DNA of 64,000 bases from Litchfieldia alkalitelluris. GTDB taxonomy: Bacteria > Bacillota > Bacilli > Bacillales > Salisediminibacteriaceae. Positions 8,374 to 16,730 of the stretch are shown in pieces (the stretch's first letter is position 1; each line of letters opens with the position of its first letter). The DNA lies in NCBI RefSeq assembly GCF_002153425.1, contig NZ_KZ119600.1, positions 686,418-750,417 of the forward strand, given 5' to 3'. The position numbers and the translations under genes were made by a program. A model generated the notes under the pieces. That model saw only the letters and a program-made list of their open reading frames with translations. It ran no database searches and had not been told where the DNA came from.

Positions 8374-9316
8374 GATTACCACCTCCTTGGAAGTACTGAT
8401 GGTAAATTTCATCTAAACCATATTCTTTTATAGAAAGTTCGAGTAGGGATTTCCCTGAATCCATAATAAGGTGGACAAGGCCTCCTGTGACGTCTGTTTC
8501 ACTTTTGACATGAAGGTTTTGCTTATCAACTTTCTCCACTTCAAAAACACTTGGATGATTTTTTATCATCGTTATGAGTTCGTCACTCACTTCTGAAACC
8601 TTCACAATTGTCGTTATTCCCTCTTTTGAAAACAATTCTTGAGACAGCTCATCTAGTGTACCTTTAGCAAGCAATTTACCATCTACAAATAGACCAACTC
8701 TGTCACATATTTGTTGGACTTGGTGTAAATGGTGGGAGGATAGGAGAACTGTAATCCCTTGTTCCTTACTAAGTTTTTCAATAAGCTGTAGTAAATCTTG
8801 TACCCCTTGAGGGTCGATCCCTAAAGTTGGTTCATCGAGAACAATCACGTCTGGTTCTTTAATGAGAACATCTGCGAGTCCGAGACGTTGCTTCATTCCT
8901 CTAGAGTATTTTCCGGTTTTTTTATTCATCGCTTCCTCTAGACCAACTTCTTTTAGAAGTCTCGTAGCCCGTTCAGTAGCTTTTCCCCGTGGAACGCCAT
9001 TGAGCATTGCAGTAAGAACGAGGTTTTCTAGTCCTGTCCGATCCTCGTAAAAGCCGACGCTGTCAGGTAAATAACCTACCCTTTCCTTTACTTTTTTAGG
9101 TTCCCTTGTTGAGTTAAAACCACAAACCTTGACTTGACCTGAGGTTGGCTCTGTTAGTCCAAGCATCATTAATATCGTTGTAGATTTCCCTGCACCGTTT
9201 GGACCAAGGAGGCCGAACACTTCACCTCGCTCAACCGTTAAGCTTAAATGGTCCACCGCGAGAACACCATCATACTTTTTTGTTAAGTTCTCAAAAGTAA
9301 TGATCGGTTCAACCAT
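8345..9316 (-). CDS. ABC transporter ATP-binding protein (NatA/CcmA type)
   Basis: 323 residues. Walker A is GPNGAGKST (38-46), the signature is YSRGMKQRLGLA (137-148), Walker B is VIVLDEPTLGIDP, and the switch His is in SSHH. The C-terminal 100 residues form the extra domain seen in exporter ATPases that pair with ABC-2 permeases. It starts two bases after the NEW3-domain gene and overlaps the permease gene, so the three form one minus-strand operon. Confidence 0.92.
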   Translation of the reverse strand: MVEPIITFENLTKKYDGVLAVDHLSLTVERGEVFGLLGPNGAGKSTTILMMLGLTEPTSGQVKVCGFNSTREPKKVKERVGYLPDSVGFYEDRTGLENLVLTAMLNGVPRGKATERATRLLKEVGLEEAMNKKTGKYSRGMKQRLGLADVLIKEPDVIVLDEPTLGIDPQGVQDLLQLIEKLSKEQGITVLLSSHHLHQVQQICDRVGLFVDGKLLAKGTLDELSQELFSKEGITTIVKVSEVSDELITMIKNHPSVFEVEKVDKQNLHVKSETDVTGGLVHLIMDSGKSLLELSIKEYGLDEIYHQYFQGGGNHEAPIPRTT

Positions 9317-9318
9317 CG

Positions 9319-10473
9319 TTATCTCCTCCCATACTTACGTATTAAAAAGAAGATACCTGTGATAACTCCAAGGATAATTAGGATACTGATCCAGCCCCAA
9401 AGCATCGATGTCTCCACTTGGATTCGGAATTCCTTCTTAGATTCTGCTTCGTCAGTACTTGCTGTCATTTCCACAACGTAATCTCCAGCAATAGCATTTT
9501 TACTTGCAGATATGGTTGCCCTAACAGTTTGTGATTCGCCTGGCTCTAATGTACTAATCGTACCTGGGGAAAACTCTACATCCCAATCCATTGGTGTATT
9601 GGAGCTGAATGAAATATCCGTCAGGTCACGAGTACCGGTGTTTGTTACTTCCATCTCAAATGTTTTATCACGCCCAGCAGTAATATTACCGCTTAATAGC
9701 CCACTAGGAGTGGAAAAATCAATATCGTATTTTCCGGTAATGACGGCTTCTAACTCTAGATCAGCACTAGTGGCGTTAGTTGATGCACTGACTGGAATGA
9801 TATATTCACCAGCTTCTACAGATGGTGGTGGGAAAACTACCACATTTATATTCTCCGTTTCATTGGAGTCAACGGAAACAGATGTTACATTATTTCCACC
9901 TACTTGGAAGGTTACATTCCAACCAGGCCCAGCTTGCGCTCTCAAAGAATAGTTTTGCTCTTCAGCTGTTCGGTTCCTAAGGGACAAGCTGTATGAAAAA
10001 GACGCATCTGCATCTCCTTCCATGTTGGCTTGTTCCGTTGTTAATTCTGTTTCAAAGGTTCCCCTTTCAGAAATAGTTAATGTAATTGGTAGATTTTCAG
10101 AAACACCTGATTCCGAAGATGCAGCAACGGTAAAACGATAGTCACCTTCTTCCACCTCTAGGGGAACATTCACGTCTACTGAAATAGATTGTTCCTCATT
10201 TGGTCGGATTGCCAATTGATGAAGTTCATTTCCTGATGCTGTAATATCGTAATCCCAGTCACCTGGAAGCCCGTTTACTTCAAAAGAGACGAGCTGAATT
10301 TCATCTGTGTGGTTGGTAATATCGAAAGAGTAGTTTACATTTTCTCCAGGTGTTACGGAGATTCCGGTGTAAGGTGTATAAAGTGTTAAACCAGTTTGTG
10401 CCAATGCACTGGACCCAATGGCCACTATGAAAGTAGTTAAAAATGACATTACTAGAATGAGTTTTTTTAACAT
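9319..10473 (-). CDS. NEW3-domain surface protein of an ABC exporter operon
   Basis: 384 residues. A signal peptide (about 1-25, ending ALAQ) is followed by three to four beta-sandwich repeats with the NEW3 pattern (ITNHTDEIQLVSFEV, LRNRTAEEQNYSL, VTNTGTRDLTDISF). A C-terminal membrane segment (about 358-377) and a basic tail follow. The domains would therefore lie outside, anchored at the C-terminus. NEW3-like domains are often linked to carbohydrate or surface polymers. Being first in an operon with an ABC-2 exporter suggests an extracytoplasmic partner of that exporter. The start follows AAGGGGGT. Confidence 0.78.
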   Translation of the reverse strand: MLKKLILVMSFLTTFIVAIGSSALAQTGLTLYTPYTGISVTPGENVNYSFDITNHTDEIQLVSFEVNGLPGDWDYDITASGNELHQLAIRPNEEQSISVDVNVPLEVEEGDYRFTVAASSESGVSENLPITLTISERGTFETELTTEQANMEGDADASFSYSLSLRNRTAEEQNYSLRAQAGPGWNVTFQVGGNNVTSVSVDSNETENINVVVFPPPSVEAGEYIIPVSASTNATSADLELEAVITGKYDIDFSTPSGLLSGNITAGRDKTFEMEVTNTGTRDLTDISFSSNTPMDWDVEFSPGTISTLEPGESQTVRATISASKNAIAGDYVVEMTASTDEAESKKEFRIQVETSMLWGWISILIILGVITGIFFLIRKYGRR

Positions 10474-10714
10474 GTGAGATTACCCCCTTAATATTTTTTC
10501 AATAATGGTACGTCAGTAAATGCTAGGTTGGATTTATAAATTTTAATTTTTATTTTGGAGGGGCTTTACATTTGAAATTATATTGGGAATGGTAATACGA
10601 TTTAATTAGTAAATTAAAAAAGTTTTCAAAAATAGAAATCCATTTGATCGGAAATTACGTAATATAATAGAGAAGGATAAAATGAATTGATATTGTCATT
10701 AGGGGTGAATTGTC

Positions 10715-11281
10715 GTGATTCATACACCTGAAAGCAGTAAACAATTGATGGAGGAAGTCAAAAACGGTTCACCTGTTGCCTTTGAACAGCTCTATGACCG
10801 TTACTCCAAACTTGTTTTTAGCATAGGGTTGAAGATGTTAAAAAACAAAACGGACGCGGAAGATCTTACACATGAAGTTTTCATAGAAATCTATCGAAAT
10901 CCATATAGTTATGATTCGACCCGTGGGACCGTTGAAGCTTGGATTGCAGTTAAGGCGCGCAGTCGAAGTCTTGATTTCCTACGCCGGAGTAAACATGATA
11001 AGACAGTTTACGGTGATGAATTAATGATGGACAGGATTACTGATCCAGGACTAGTGGAAGAAGAAGTGTTGACGAAGGCTGAAAGGGAGGAATTGTTAGT
11101 TGCTATGAAGTCCTTACCGGAGACTCAAAGGAATGTCGTATATAGTAACTACTTTCAAGGAGAATCCCATCGTGTTTTAGCTGAAAAACTTAATCGGCCT
11201 ATTGGAACCATTAAATCTCTTGTAAGATATGGCATAAATAATATGAAAAAGTATTTTGAAGCCCAGCAAAAAAGTTTATGA
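10715..11281 (+). CDS. ECF-type RNA polymerase sigma factor
   Basis: 188 residues from a GTG start preceded by AGGGGTG. Region 2 (about 20-90) contains the core-binding DAEDLTHEVFIEIYRN motif and the DNA-contact segment ending FLRRSKHD. Region 4 (about 125-180) has the helix-turn-helix LAEKLNRPIGTIKSLVRYGI. The length and the lack of region 3 fit the extracytoplasmic-function group. The gene for its probable anti-sigma factor starts 17 bases downstream. Confidence 0.92.
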   Translation: MIHTPESSKQLMEEVKNGSPVAFEQLYDRYSKLVFSIGLKMLKNKTDAEDLTHEVFIEIYRNPYSYDSTRGTVEAWIAVKARSRSLDFLRRSKHDKTVYGDELMMDRITDPGLVEEEVLTKAEREELLVAMKSLPETQRNVVYSNYFQGESHRVLAEKLNRPIGTIKSLVRYGINNMKKYFEAQQKSL

Positions 11282-11298
11282 ACAAGAGGTGAAGCAAA

Positions 11299-12132
11299 AT
11301 GAGCTGTAAACACGGATTTACTGAGGAACTAATATATGACTTTGTCGCTGGGAATCTAGACGTTGTTTTTGCAAAACGGGTAGAAAAACATTTAAAGGTG
11401 TGTGATGATTGTCAATCAATCTATCACACATGGGTAGAAATATATGAGGGAAATACTAGTGTAGTGAAGGGACAACCGCCTACTAGTGTGAAAAAGCGAG
11501 TGATGGGAACCGTCAGAAAAGAGCGTAGTCGTGTATCATTTCTGAAACAACCAGCCTTCCTTTTCTTGAGTGTAGGTGTCACGATAGTCTTTTTACTTAT
11601 TGGTGTCACATTGGGACAAACGACCTCTTATGAACTAAGTGACGGGGACGAAGGGCTTGATGGCGTGCATGGTGGCGGGATTGAGGTTACGGAAGGACTT
11701 GGGGGGCTTCCAGCAGAGAGGGAGGATGTGGAATTTTCGGCTACTGCGAGGTCGGAATTGGAATACAAGGAGCAAATGGAATCTCTGCAGCCGTTCCTAG
11801 TGAAAGAGGAAACGAATGTTTATGAGATACTCCCAGAATACAATGAAAACATTAAAGGTTACGTATGGATAAATCAAGATTCAAATGAGTTGATGCTTTT
11901 TGTAGATGGACTTCCTCCAGTTGCGCTTAAAGATTACCAAGGGTGGGTTCAAACTGCGAATGAGGTTAAGAATGCAGGTGTCATTAAGACTTCTGGAGAA
12001 ACAGGGTTAGTTTATTATCAAGACCGAAGTATTAAAACATTAGAACATATTATGTTAAGCAGGGAGCCACTAGGTGGCAGTGATGAACTGACGGACCCTA
12101 ACCCTGTGTTTATCCAGCTTAACTCAAGGTAG
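11299..12132 (+). CDS. Membrane-spanning anti-sigma factor (RskA-like, zinc-finger N-terminus)
   Basis: 277 residues. The N-terminal cytoplasmic domain has the ZAS-type pattern with His31 and HLKVCDDC (Cys35 and Cys38). A single membrane segment (about 86-106) follows, then an acidic extracellular linker. The C-terminal domain (about 170-277) resembles the RskA sensory domain (GYVWINQDSNELMLFVDGLP). It would hold the upstream ECF sigma factor at the membrane until an outside signal triggers release, probably by proteolysis. The signal is not visible from the sequence. Confidence 0.85.
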   Translation: MSCKHGFTEELIYDFVAGNLDVVFAKRVEKHLKVCDDCQSIYHTWVEIYEGNTSVVKGQPPTSVKKRVMGTVRKERSRVSFLKQPAFLFLSVGVTIVFLLIGVTLGQTTSYELSDGDEGLDGVHGGGIEVTEGLGGLPAEREDVEFSATARSELEYKEQMESLQPFLVKEETNVYEILPEYNENIKGYVWINQDSNELMLFVDGLPPVALKDYQGWVQTANEVKNAGVIKTSGETGLVYYQDRSIKTLEHIMLSREPLGGSDELTDPNPVFIQLNSR

Positions 12133-12195
12133 TTGGGGCGGGGCATTATTGAGAGTGGAGCGGATAGTTCACTTTGTGAGGTAATCCCTTTGATT

Positions 12196-12865
12196 TCGGG
12201 CACTATGACGTGGTTATAGTGCCTTTTGTATTTGTCTCATTGAGGTTTCGGGCGCTATTGATGGTGGATAGTGCCCGGAGCGAGGTGTGCTTATTTGATT
12301 CGGGCACTATTGGGAGCGGATAGTGCCCGGAGCGAAGTGTGCTTCTTGGTTTGGGGCACTAATGATGGTGGATAGTGCCCGGAGCGAAGGGTGTTTATAT
12401 GTTTGGGGCACTATTGAGGTCGGATAGTACCCGGAGCGAGGTGTGCTTGTATGTTTCGGGCACTATTGAGAGTGGATAGTGCCCGGAGCGAAGTGTGCAT
12501 ATATGTTTCGGGCACTAATGATGGTGGATAGTTCCCGGAGCGAGGTGTGCATATATGTTTCGGGCACTAATGATGGTGGATAGTACCCGGAGCGAGGTGT
12601 GCTTGTATGTTTCGGGCACTATTGAGAGTGGATTGTGCCCGAAGCGAGGTGTGCATGTTAGTTTCGGGCACTATTGAGGTCGGATAGTTCCCGGAGCGAG
12701 ATGTGCATGTTAGTTTCGGGCACTATTGAGGTCGGATAGTGCCCGAAGCGAAGTGTGCTTCTTGGTTTGGGGCACTGTTTGATGGTGGATAGTGCCCGGA
12801 GCGCGCGACCCACGCAGTTTTTGGGCACTAATGCGATGGAATAGTTTTCTTCACCTCAAACCAAA
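12196..12865. repeat. Palindromic tandem array B1 (52-bp period, CGGGCACTA family)
   Basis: About 12 units plus degenerate ends. Each has CGGGCACTA and TAGTGCCCG arms around a loop of about 12 bases (for example TTGAGAGTGGA), then a locus-specific linker GGAGCGAGGTGTGC plus a T-rich stretch. The period is 52 bp. Loop variants alternate between units (TTGAGGTCGGA, ATGATGGTGGA, TTGAGAGTGGA). It follows the anti-sigma gene and precedes the DUF1287 gene. No separate terminator was found, so the first palindrome may serve. Confidence 0.92.
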
Positions 12866-13011
12866 AGTCACCTAACAATACAAACCGTATACAACCATGA
12901 ATTACCTCAATTTTGAAACATTTTCTTTCTTCATTCCGTCTGTTTAGTAAGAAGAGCGATTAGTACGGAGTAAAGACTAGAACAAGGTACTTTACGAGGA
13001 GGGGCTAGCCT

Positions 13012-13746
13012 ATGAAGAAGGAAAAGAAACGCAGAAGGTTTAAGAAATCGTGGCTTAAAATAGCTACAATAGCTATAATTCCTATCATATTAATTCTTCC
13101 TTTCTATAAAAACGGTATAATTCTAGATTTCTTAGGATTTGAACTAGATAATCCGTTCGCTACGAGTATAGAAGTCCCTGATGATTTTTCACAAATAGAT
13201 TCAAATAATAGTGGCATTCCAGATCCAATTGAGATGGTTGTGGAAGCACGAAAAGAAGTGGAGCAGAGGACTACTTATAGAAGTGGGTATTATGCAGGTG
13301 GGTATCCGCCTGATGATGAAGGAGTTTGTACAGATGTCATTTGGCGCGCTTTAAAGGCGATTGATGTGTCACTTAAGGATTTAATGGATGCTGATATTGA
13401 GGAGAATACAGAATTATATCCTAGAGTGGACGGTAGGCCTGAGCCCAATATAGATTTTCGTCGTGTCCCAAATCAATATGTGTTTTTTGAGAGATTTACG
13501 GAGTCCTTAACCACCGAAGTTATTCCGGGCGATGTTGAAAACTTGAGAGAATGGCAGCCAGGAGATATTGTTTTGTTTCTGGAAGGCTTTCATCACGTAG
13601 GTATTATTTCAGATCGGCGAACAAAGGATGGCGTTCCTTATGTAATACACAACACATGGCCCCATGCGGCAGAAGTGAAATTAACCTCCTTTAGTACACC
13701 GATTGCTGGCCACTACCGATGGAACTATGAAGCACAAGATTTATAG
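13012..13746 (+). CDS. DUF1287 family protein, membrane-anchored
   Basis: 244 residues. A very basic N-terminus precedes one membrane segment (about 14-32), with the rest predicted outside. The domain matches DUF1287 by its order of motifs: PPDDEGVCTDVIWRA with Cys106, PNIDFRRVPNQ, WQPGDIVLF, then HHVGIISD with His194 and His195, and VIHNTWP. The Cys and His placement suggests an NlpC/P60-like cysteine hydrolase fold, so a role on cell-wall peptides is possible but is inference. It is a single gene with GAGGAGGGG upstream. Confidence 0.75.
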   Translation: MKKEKKRRRFKKSWLKIATIAIIPIILILPFYKNGIILDFLGFELDNPFATSIEVPDDFSQIDSNNSGIPDPIEMVVEARKEVEQRTTYRSGYYAGGYPPDDEGVCTDVIWRALKAIDVSLKDLMDADIEENTELYPRVDGRPEPNIDFRRVPNQYVFFERFTESLTTEVIPGDVENLREWQPGDIVLFLEGFHHVGIISDRRTKDGVPYVIHNTWPHAAEVKLTSFSTPIAGHYRWNYEAQDL

Positions 13747-13810
13747 ATTTAGAGTGTTGATAAAACTCGGGTGTTTTATATAGATTGATACAGCTTTAAT
13801 TTAAAGACCT

Positions 13811-13850
13811 TCCCGAACGTGAAAGCCCACTCCACAAGGTGGGAGTATCA
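13811..13850 (+). other. Possible remnant of an IS200/IS605-type right end
   Basis: GAAAGCCCACTCC, a short loop and GGGAGTATCA resemble the short hairpin and terminal sequence found at the 3' end of many tnpB-carrying IS elements. No transposase or tnpB frame is present here, so this is at best a scar. The stem is only about 5 bp. Confidence 0.25.
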
Positions 13851-14001
13851 GGCTCTAGGCTCTATTAAACTCTGCTGTTAAAAAAAACTAAAATTAAAAC
13901 GTAAGCATGTTTATTTACTTGATTGCATATTCTCAAGTATTATCAGAGTAGGATGTACAACCCTTGAAGTTTTGCAAAATTAATTTTTTTCAGTAAAATC
14001 G

Positions 14002-14030
14002 TTGACGTAAATCAGAATAACACTTATAAT
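14002..14030 (+). promoter_or_regulatory. Sigma-A promoter of the met operon
   Basis: TTGACG (14002-14007) and TATAAT (14025-14030) with a 17-bp spacer, about 25 bases before the SAM riboswitch. Confidence 0.85.
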
Positions 14031-14054
14031 CACATTTAACTAATTGAATAAGAT

Positions 14055-14173
14055 GGACTCTTATCAAGAGAGGTTGAGGGATCTGGCCCTTTGACGCCTC
14101 GGCAACCATTGAATTTTTATTCAACAGGTGCCAAATCCAGCAGAACACTGCAGTTCTGAAAGATGAGAGGTCC
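14055..14173 (+). promoter_or_regulatory. SAM-I (S-box) riboswitch
   Basis: The conserved S-box parts appear in order: CTCTTATCAAGAG, GGTTGAGGGATCTGGCCCT, CGGCAACC, GGTGCCAAATCCAGCAGAA and GATGAGAGG. The P1 arms are GGACTCTTATC and GATGAGAGGTCC. When S-adenosylmethionine is bound, the downstream terminator at 14207 should form. When it is scarce, the 3' arm of P1 (GAGAGGTCCGAC) can pair with GTCGACCTCTTT and prevent termination. It controls the four methionine genes that follow. Confidence 0.96.
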
Positions 14174-14206
14174 GACGAACGGATTATTCTAAATAATTCA
14201 GATGAT

Positions 14207-14240
14207 GTCGACCTCTTTTATTATAGGGGTCGATTTTTTT
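14207..14240 (+). terminator. Riboswitch-controlled terminator
   Basis: GTCGACCTC and AGGGGTCGA form a stem followed by TTTTTTT. Its 5' arm overlaps the antiterminator pairing with the 3' P1 strand of the S-box. Confidence 0.92.
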
Positions 14241-14314
14241 CGTTTACACGATGCAGTTATTAAGAGGCAGCGCTAAACGAATCAAATCCCTAAGATAGAT
14301 TTGGAGGGTATACA

Positions 14315-15457
14315 ATGAGAGATGGAAAAGAAATACCATGTTGTACCAAAGAAACAGAACTTGTTCAGATTGGAAATAATCAAGATTTGAAAACTGGGGC
14401 AGTAAATACGCCAGTTTATTTTTCCACAGCATATAGGCATACTGGGATTGGAGAATCTACAGGGTATGATTACTCTAGAACAGCTAATCCGACACGGACA
14501 GTTTTAGAAGCGGCGATTGCAAAGCTAGAGCATGGGGACAGGGGATTTGCCACAAGTTCAGGAATGGCAGCGATCCATACAGTATTCGGACTTTTTAAAC
14601 AAGGTGATGAAATCATTGTTTCGAAGGACATATACGGAGGAACTTATCGACTGTTTGAGCAGGTGTTGAATCAGTACGGGATCAGCTTCAAATATGCAGA
14701 TATTCGGAAGCCAGAAGCGTTTGAAGCACTCATAACTGAAAATACAAAGGCATTATTTATTGAATCACCTACGAATCCATTGATGCAAGAAGCGGATATT
14801 AAGGTTTTTGGGGAGTTGGCAAAAAAGAAAGAAATACTTCTGATCGTAGATAATACCTTTTATACACCGTTATTACAGCAGCCAATCAAGGACGGAGCGC
14901 ACATCGTTATTCATAGTGCTACGAAATATTTAGGAGGGCACAACGATGTTCTTGCAGGATTGATCGTTACTAAGGGAGAAGAGCTTAGTGACAAAGTATT
15001 TACACTCCATAACGGAATCGGTGCGACATTGTCTCCGATGGACAGCTGGCTGTTAATACGGGGTATGAAAACATTAGCCTTAAGGCTGCAAAAACATGAG
15101 GAAAATGCAAAATTAGTTGTGAAATACTTAGAAGACCATGAAGCAGTGCAGGAGGTTTTATATCCAGGTAGAGGTGGGATGATCTCCTTCAGAGTGAAGA
15201 AGGCGGAATGGGTTGACTCCTTTTTACGTAGCTTGCAGCTCATTACTTTCGCAGAAAGCTTAGGGGGCGTAGAAAGCTTTATTACGTATCCAGCAACTCA
15301 GACCCACGCAGATATTCCCGAAGAAGTAAGGTTTGAAAATGGCGTGTGCAATAAACTACTTCGTTTTTCTGTGGGGATTGAAGGGGCGGAAGACTTATTG
15401 AAGGATTTAGATCAGGCGCTACAAGCAGCTCGTAAGGAGGCTACTACAAATGAGTAA
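14315..15457 (+). CDS. metI: Cystathionine gamma-synthase / O-acetylhomoserine thiolyase
   Basis: 380 residues, a PLP-dependent enzyme of the Cys/Met metabolism family. It condenses an O-acylhomoserine with cysteine (or sulfide) to cystathionine (or homocysteine). The PLP Schiff-base lysine is Lys204 in SATKYLGGHND, and YSRTANPTR and SSGMAAIHTV are the phosphate-binding motifs. The ATG follows TTGGAGGG. It is first in the S-box operon and overlaps metC by 8 bases. The order metI-metC matches Bacillus subtilis, which supports the name. Confidence 0.93.
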   Translation: MRDGKEIPCCTKETELVQIGNNQDLKTGAVNTPVYFSTAYRHTGIGESTGYDYSRTANPTRTVLEAAIAKLEHGDRGFATSSGMAAIHTVFGLFKQGDEIIVSKDIYGGTYRLFEQVLNQYGISFKYADIRKPEAFEALITENTKALFIESPTNPLMQEADIKVFGELAKKKEILLIVDNTFYTPLLQQPIKDGAHIVIHSATKYLGGHNDVLAGLIVTKGEELSDKVFTLHNGIGATLSPMDSWLLIRGMKTLALRLQKHEENAKLVVKYLEDHEAVQEVLYPGRGGMISFRVKKAEWVDSFLRSLQLITFAESLGGVESFITYPATQTHADIPEEVRFENGVCNKLLRFSVGIEGAEDLLKDLDQALQAARKEATTNE

Positions 15458-16730
15458 CGACAAATTACATTTTGAGACAAAATTGATTCATAACGATCAA
15501 GCGTTGGAGAAGGAGCATGGTGGTGTTAGTGTACCAATTCATCACACCTCCACCTTCCATCAGTTTGAAATAGATTCATTTGGAAAGTACGATTATTCCC
15601 GTTCTGGTAATCCAACAAGGGAGGCTCTTGAGGAAACGATTGCCCACCTTGAAGGAGGAACGAGGGGCTTTGCTTTTTCATCAGGAATGGCAGCTATCTC
15701 TACTGCTTTTTTCCTCGTATCCAAGGGAGATCATGTGCTCATTTCTGAAGGTGTGTATGGTGGAACTTTTCGATTGGTCACGGAGGTCCTTGGTCGATTT
15801 GGGGTGGAATACACCTTTGTAGATGCATCTGATGTGGAAAAAGTAGAGGCGGCTATTCAACCAAATACAAAAATTGTGTACCTTGAAACGCCCTCCAATC
15901 CACTGTTGAAAATTACAGATTTAGAGGAAGTTTGCAAGATTGCGAAAAAACACGGCTGTTTGACTTACGTTGACAACACCTTTTTAACACCAGAGCTTCA
16001 AAAACCTCTAGAGCTTGGTGCTGATGTTGTGCTACACAGTGCCACAAAGTTTTTAGCGGGACATAGTGATGTCGTGGCTGGTCTGGCTGTAGTAAAGGAC
16101 CCTGAGCTAGGGGAGCGCCTTGGTTTTCTCCAAAATACATTTGGGGCAGTGCTTGGCGTGCAGGATTGCTGGTTAGTACTAAGGGGATTGAAGACGCTAC
16201 ATGTACGGATGAAGCATTCTCAAGAGTCCGCATACAAGATTGCTAGATATTTAGAAACGGTACCTGAGGTGAAGGAGGTTTATTATCCTGGCTTGGAAAA
16301 CCAAGAAGGATATTTGACACAAGTGAAGCAATCTAAAGGTGCTGGAGCAGTGTTATCGTTTTTGCTAGAAGATTACGATGCAGTTAAAGTTTTCTCTAAG
16401 CACGTTAAGCTTCCAGTTTTCGCAGTAAGTCTCGGGGCGGTAGAATCTATTTTGTCTTATCCTGCTAAAATGTCCCATGCTGCTATGCCAAAGGAAGAAA
16501 GGGAGAAAAGGGGCATTAAAGACGGCTTGCTCCGTTTATCAGTAGGGTTAGAAAATGTGGATGATTTGATTGAGGATTTTGAACAAAGCTTCAAGGTGCT
16601 TCGAGCGGAGTGTGCAGATGGGACTGTGAGTACGGAACAGGCAGAAAAGGCTGATCGTACAGAACGAGCAGAACGAGCGGAAAGTGGAAGGCAAGTGGAA
16701 GTGGCAAAGCAAGGAGGAGGGGCTGTTTAA
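15450..16730 (+). CDS. metC: Cystathionine beta-lyase with charged C-terminal tail
   Basis: 426 residues, a paralogue of MetI from the same PLP family that splits cystathionine to homocysteine, pyruvate and ammonia. The PLP lysine is Lys200 in SATKFLAGHSD, with YSRSGNPTR and SSGMAAIS also present. The fold ends near residue 390. The last 35-40 residues are a low-complexity tail rich in Glu, Arg and Ala (TERAERAE) not usual for the family, possibly a product of short-repeat expansion. The stop is directly followed by the yitJ ATG. Confidence 0.92.
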   Translation: MSNDKLHFETKLIHNDQALEKEHGGVSVPIHHTSTFHQFEIDSFGKYDYSRSGNPTREALEETIAHLEGGTRGFAFSSGMAAISTAFFLVSKGDHVLISEGVYGGTFRLVTEVLGRFGVEYTFVDASDVEKVEAAIQPNTKIVYLETPSNPLLKITDLEEVCKIAKKHGCLTYVDNTFLTPELQKPLELGADVVLHSATKFLAGHSDVVAGLAVVKDPELGERLGFLQNTFGAVLGVQDCWLVLRGLKTLHVRMKHSQESAYKIARYLETVPEVKEVYYPGLENQEGYLTQVKQSKGAGAVLSFLLEDYDAVKVFSKHVKLPVFAVSLGAVESILSYPAKMSHAAMPKEEREKRGIKDGLLRLSVGLENVDDLIEDFEQSFKVLRAECADGTVSTEQAEKADRTERAERAESGRQVEVAKQGGGAV

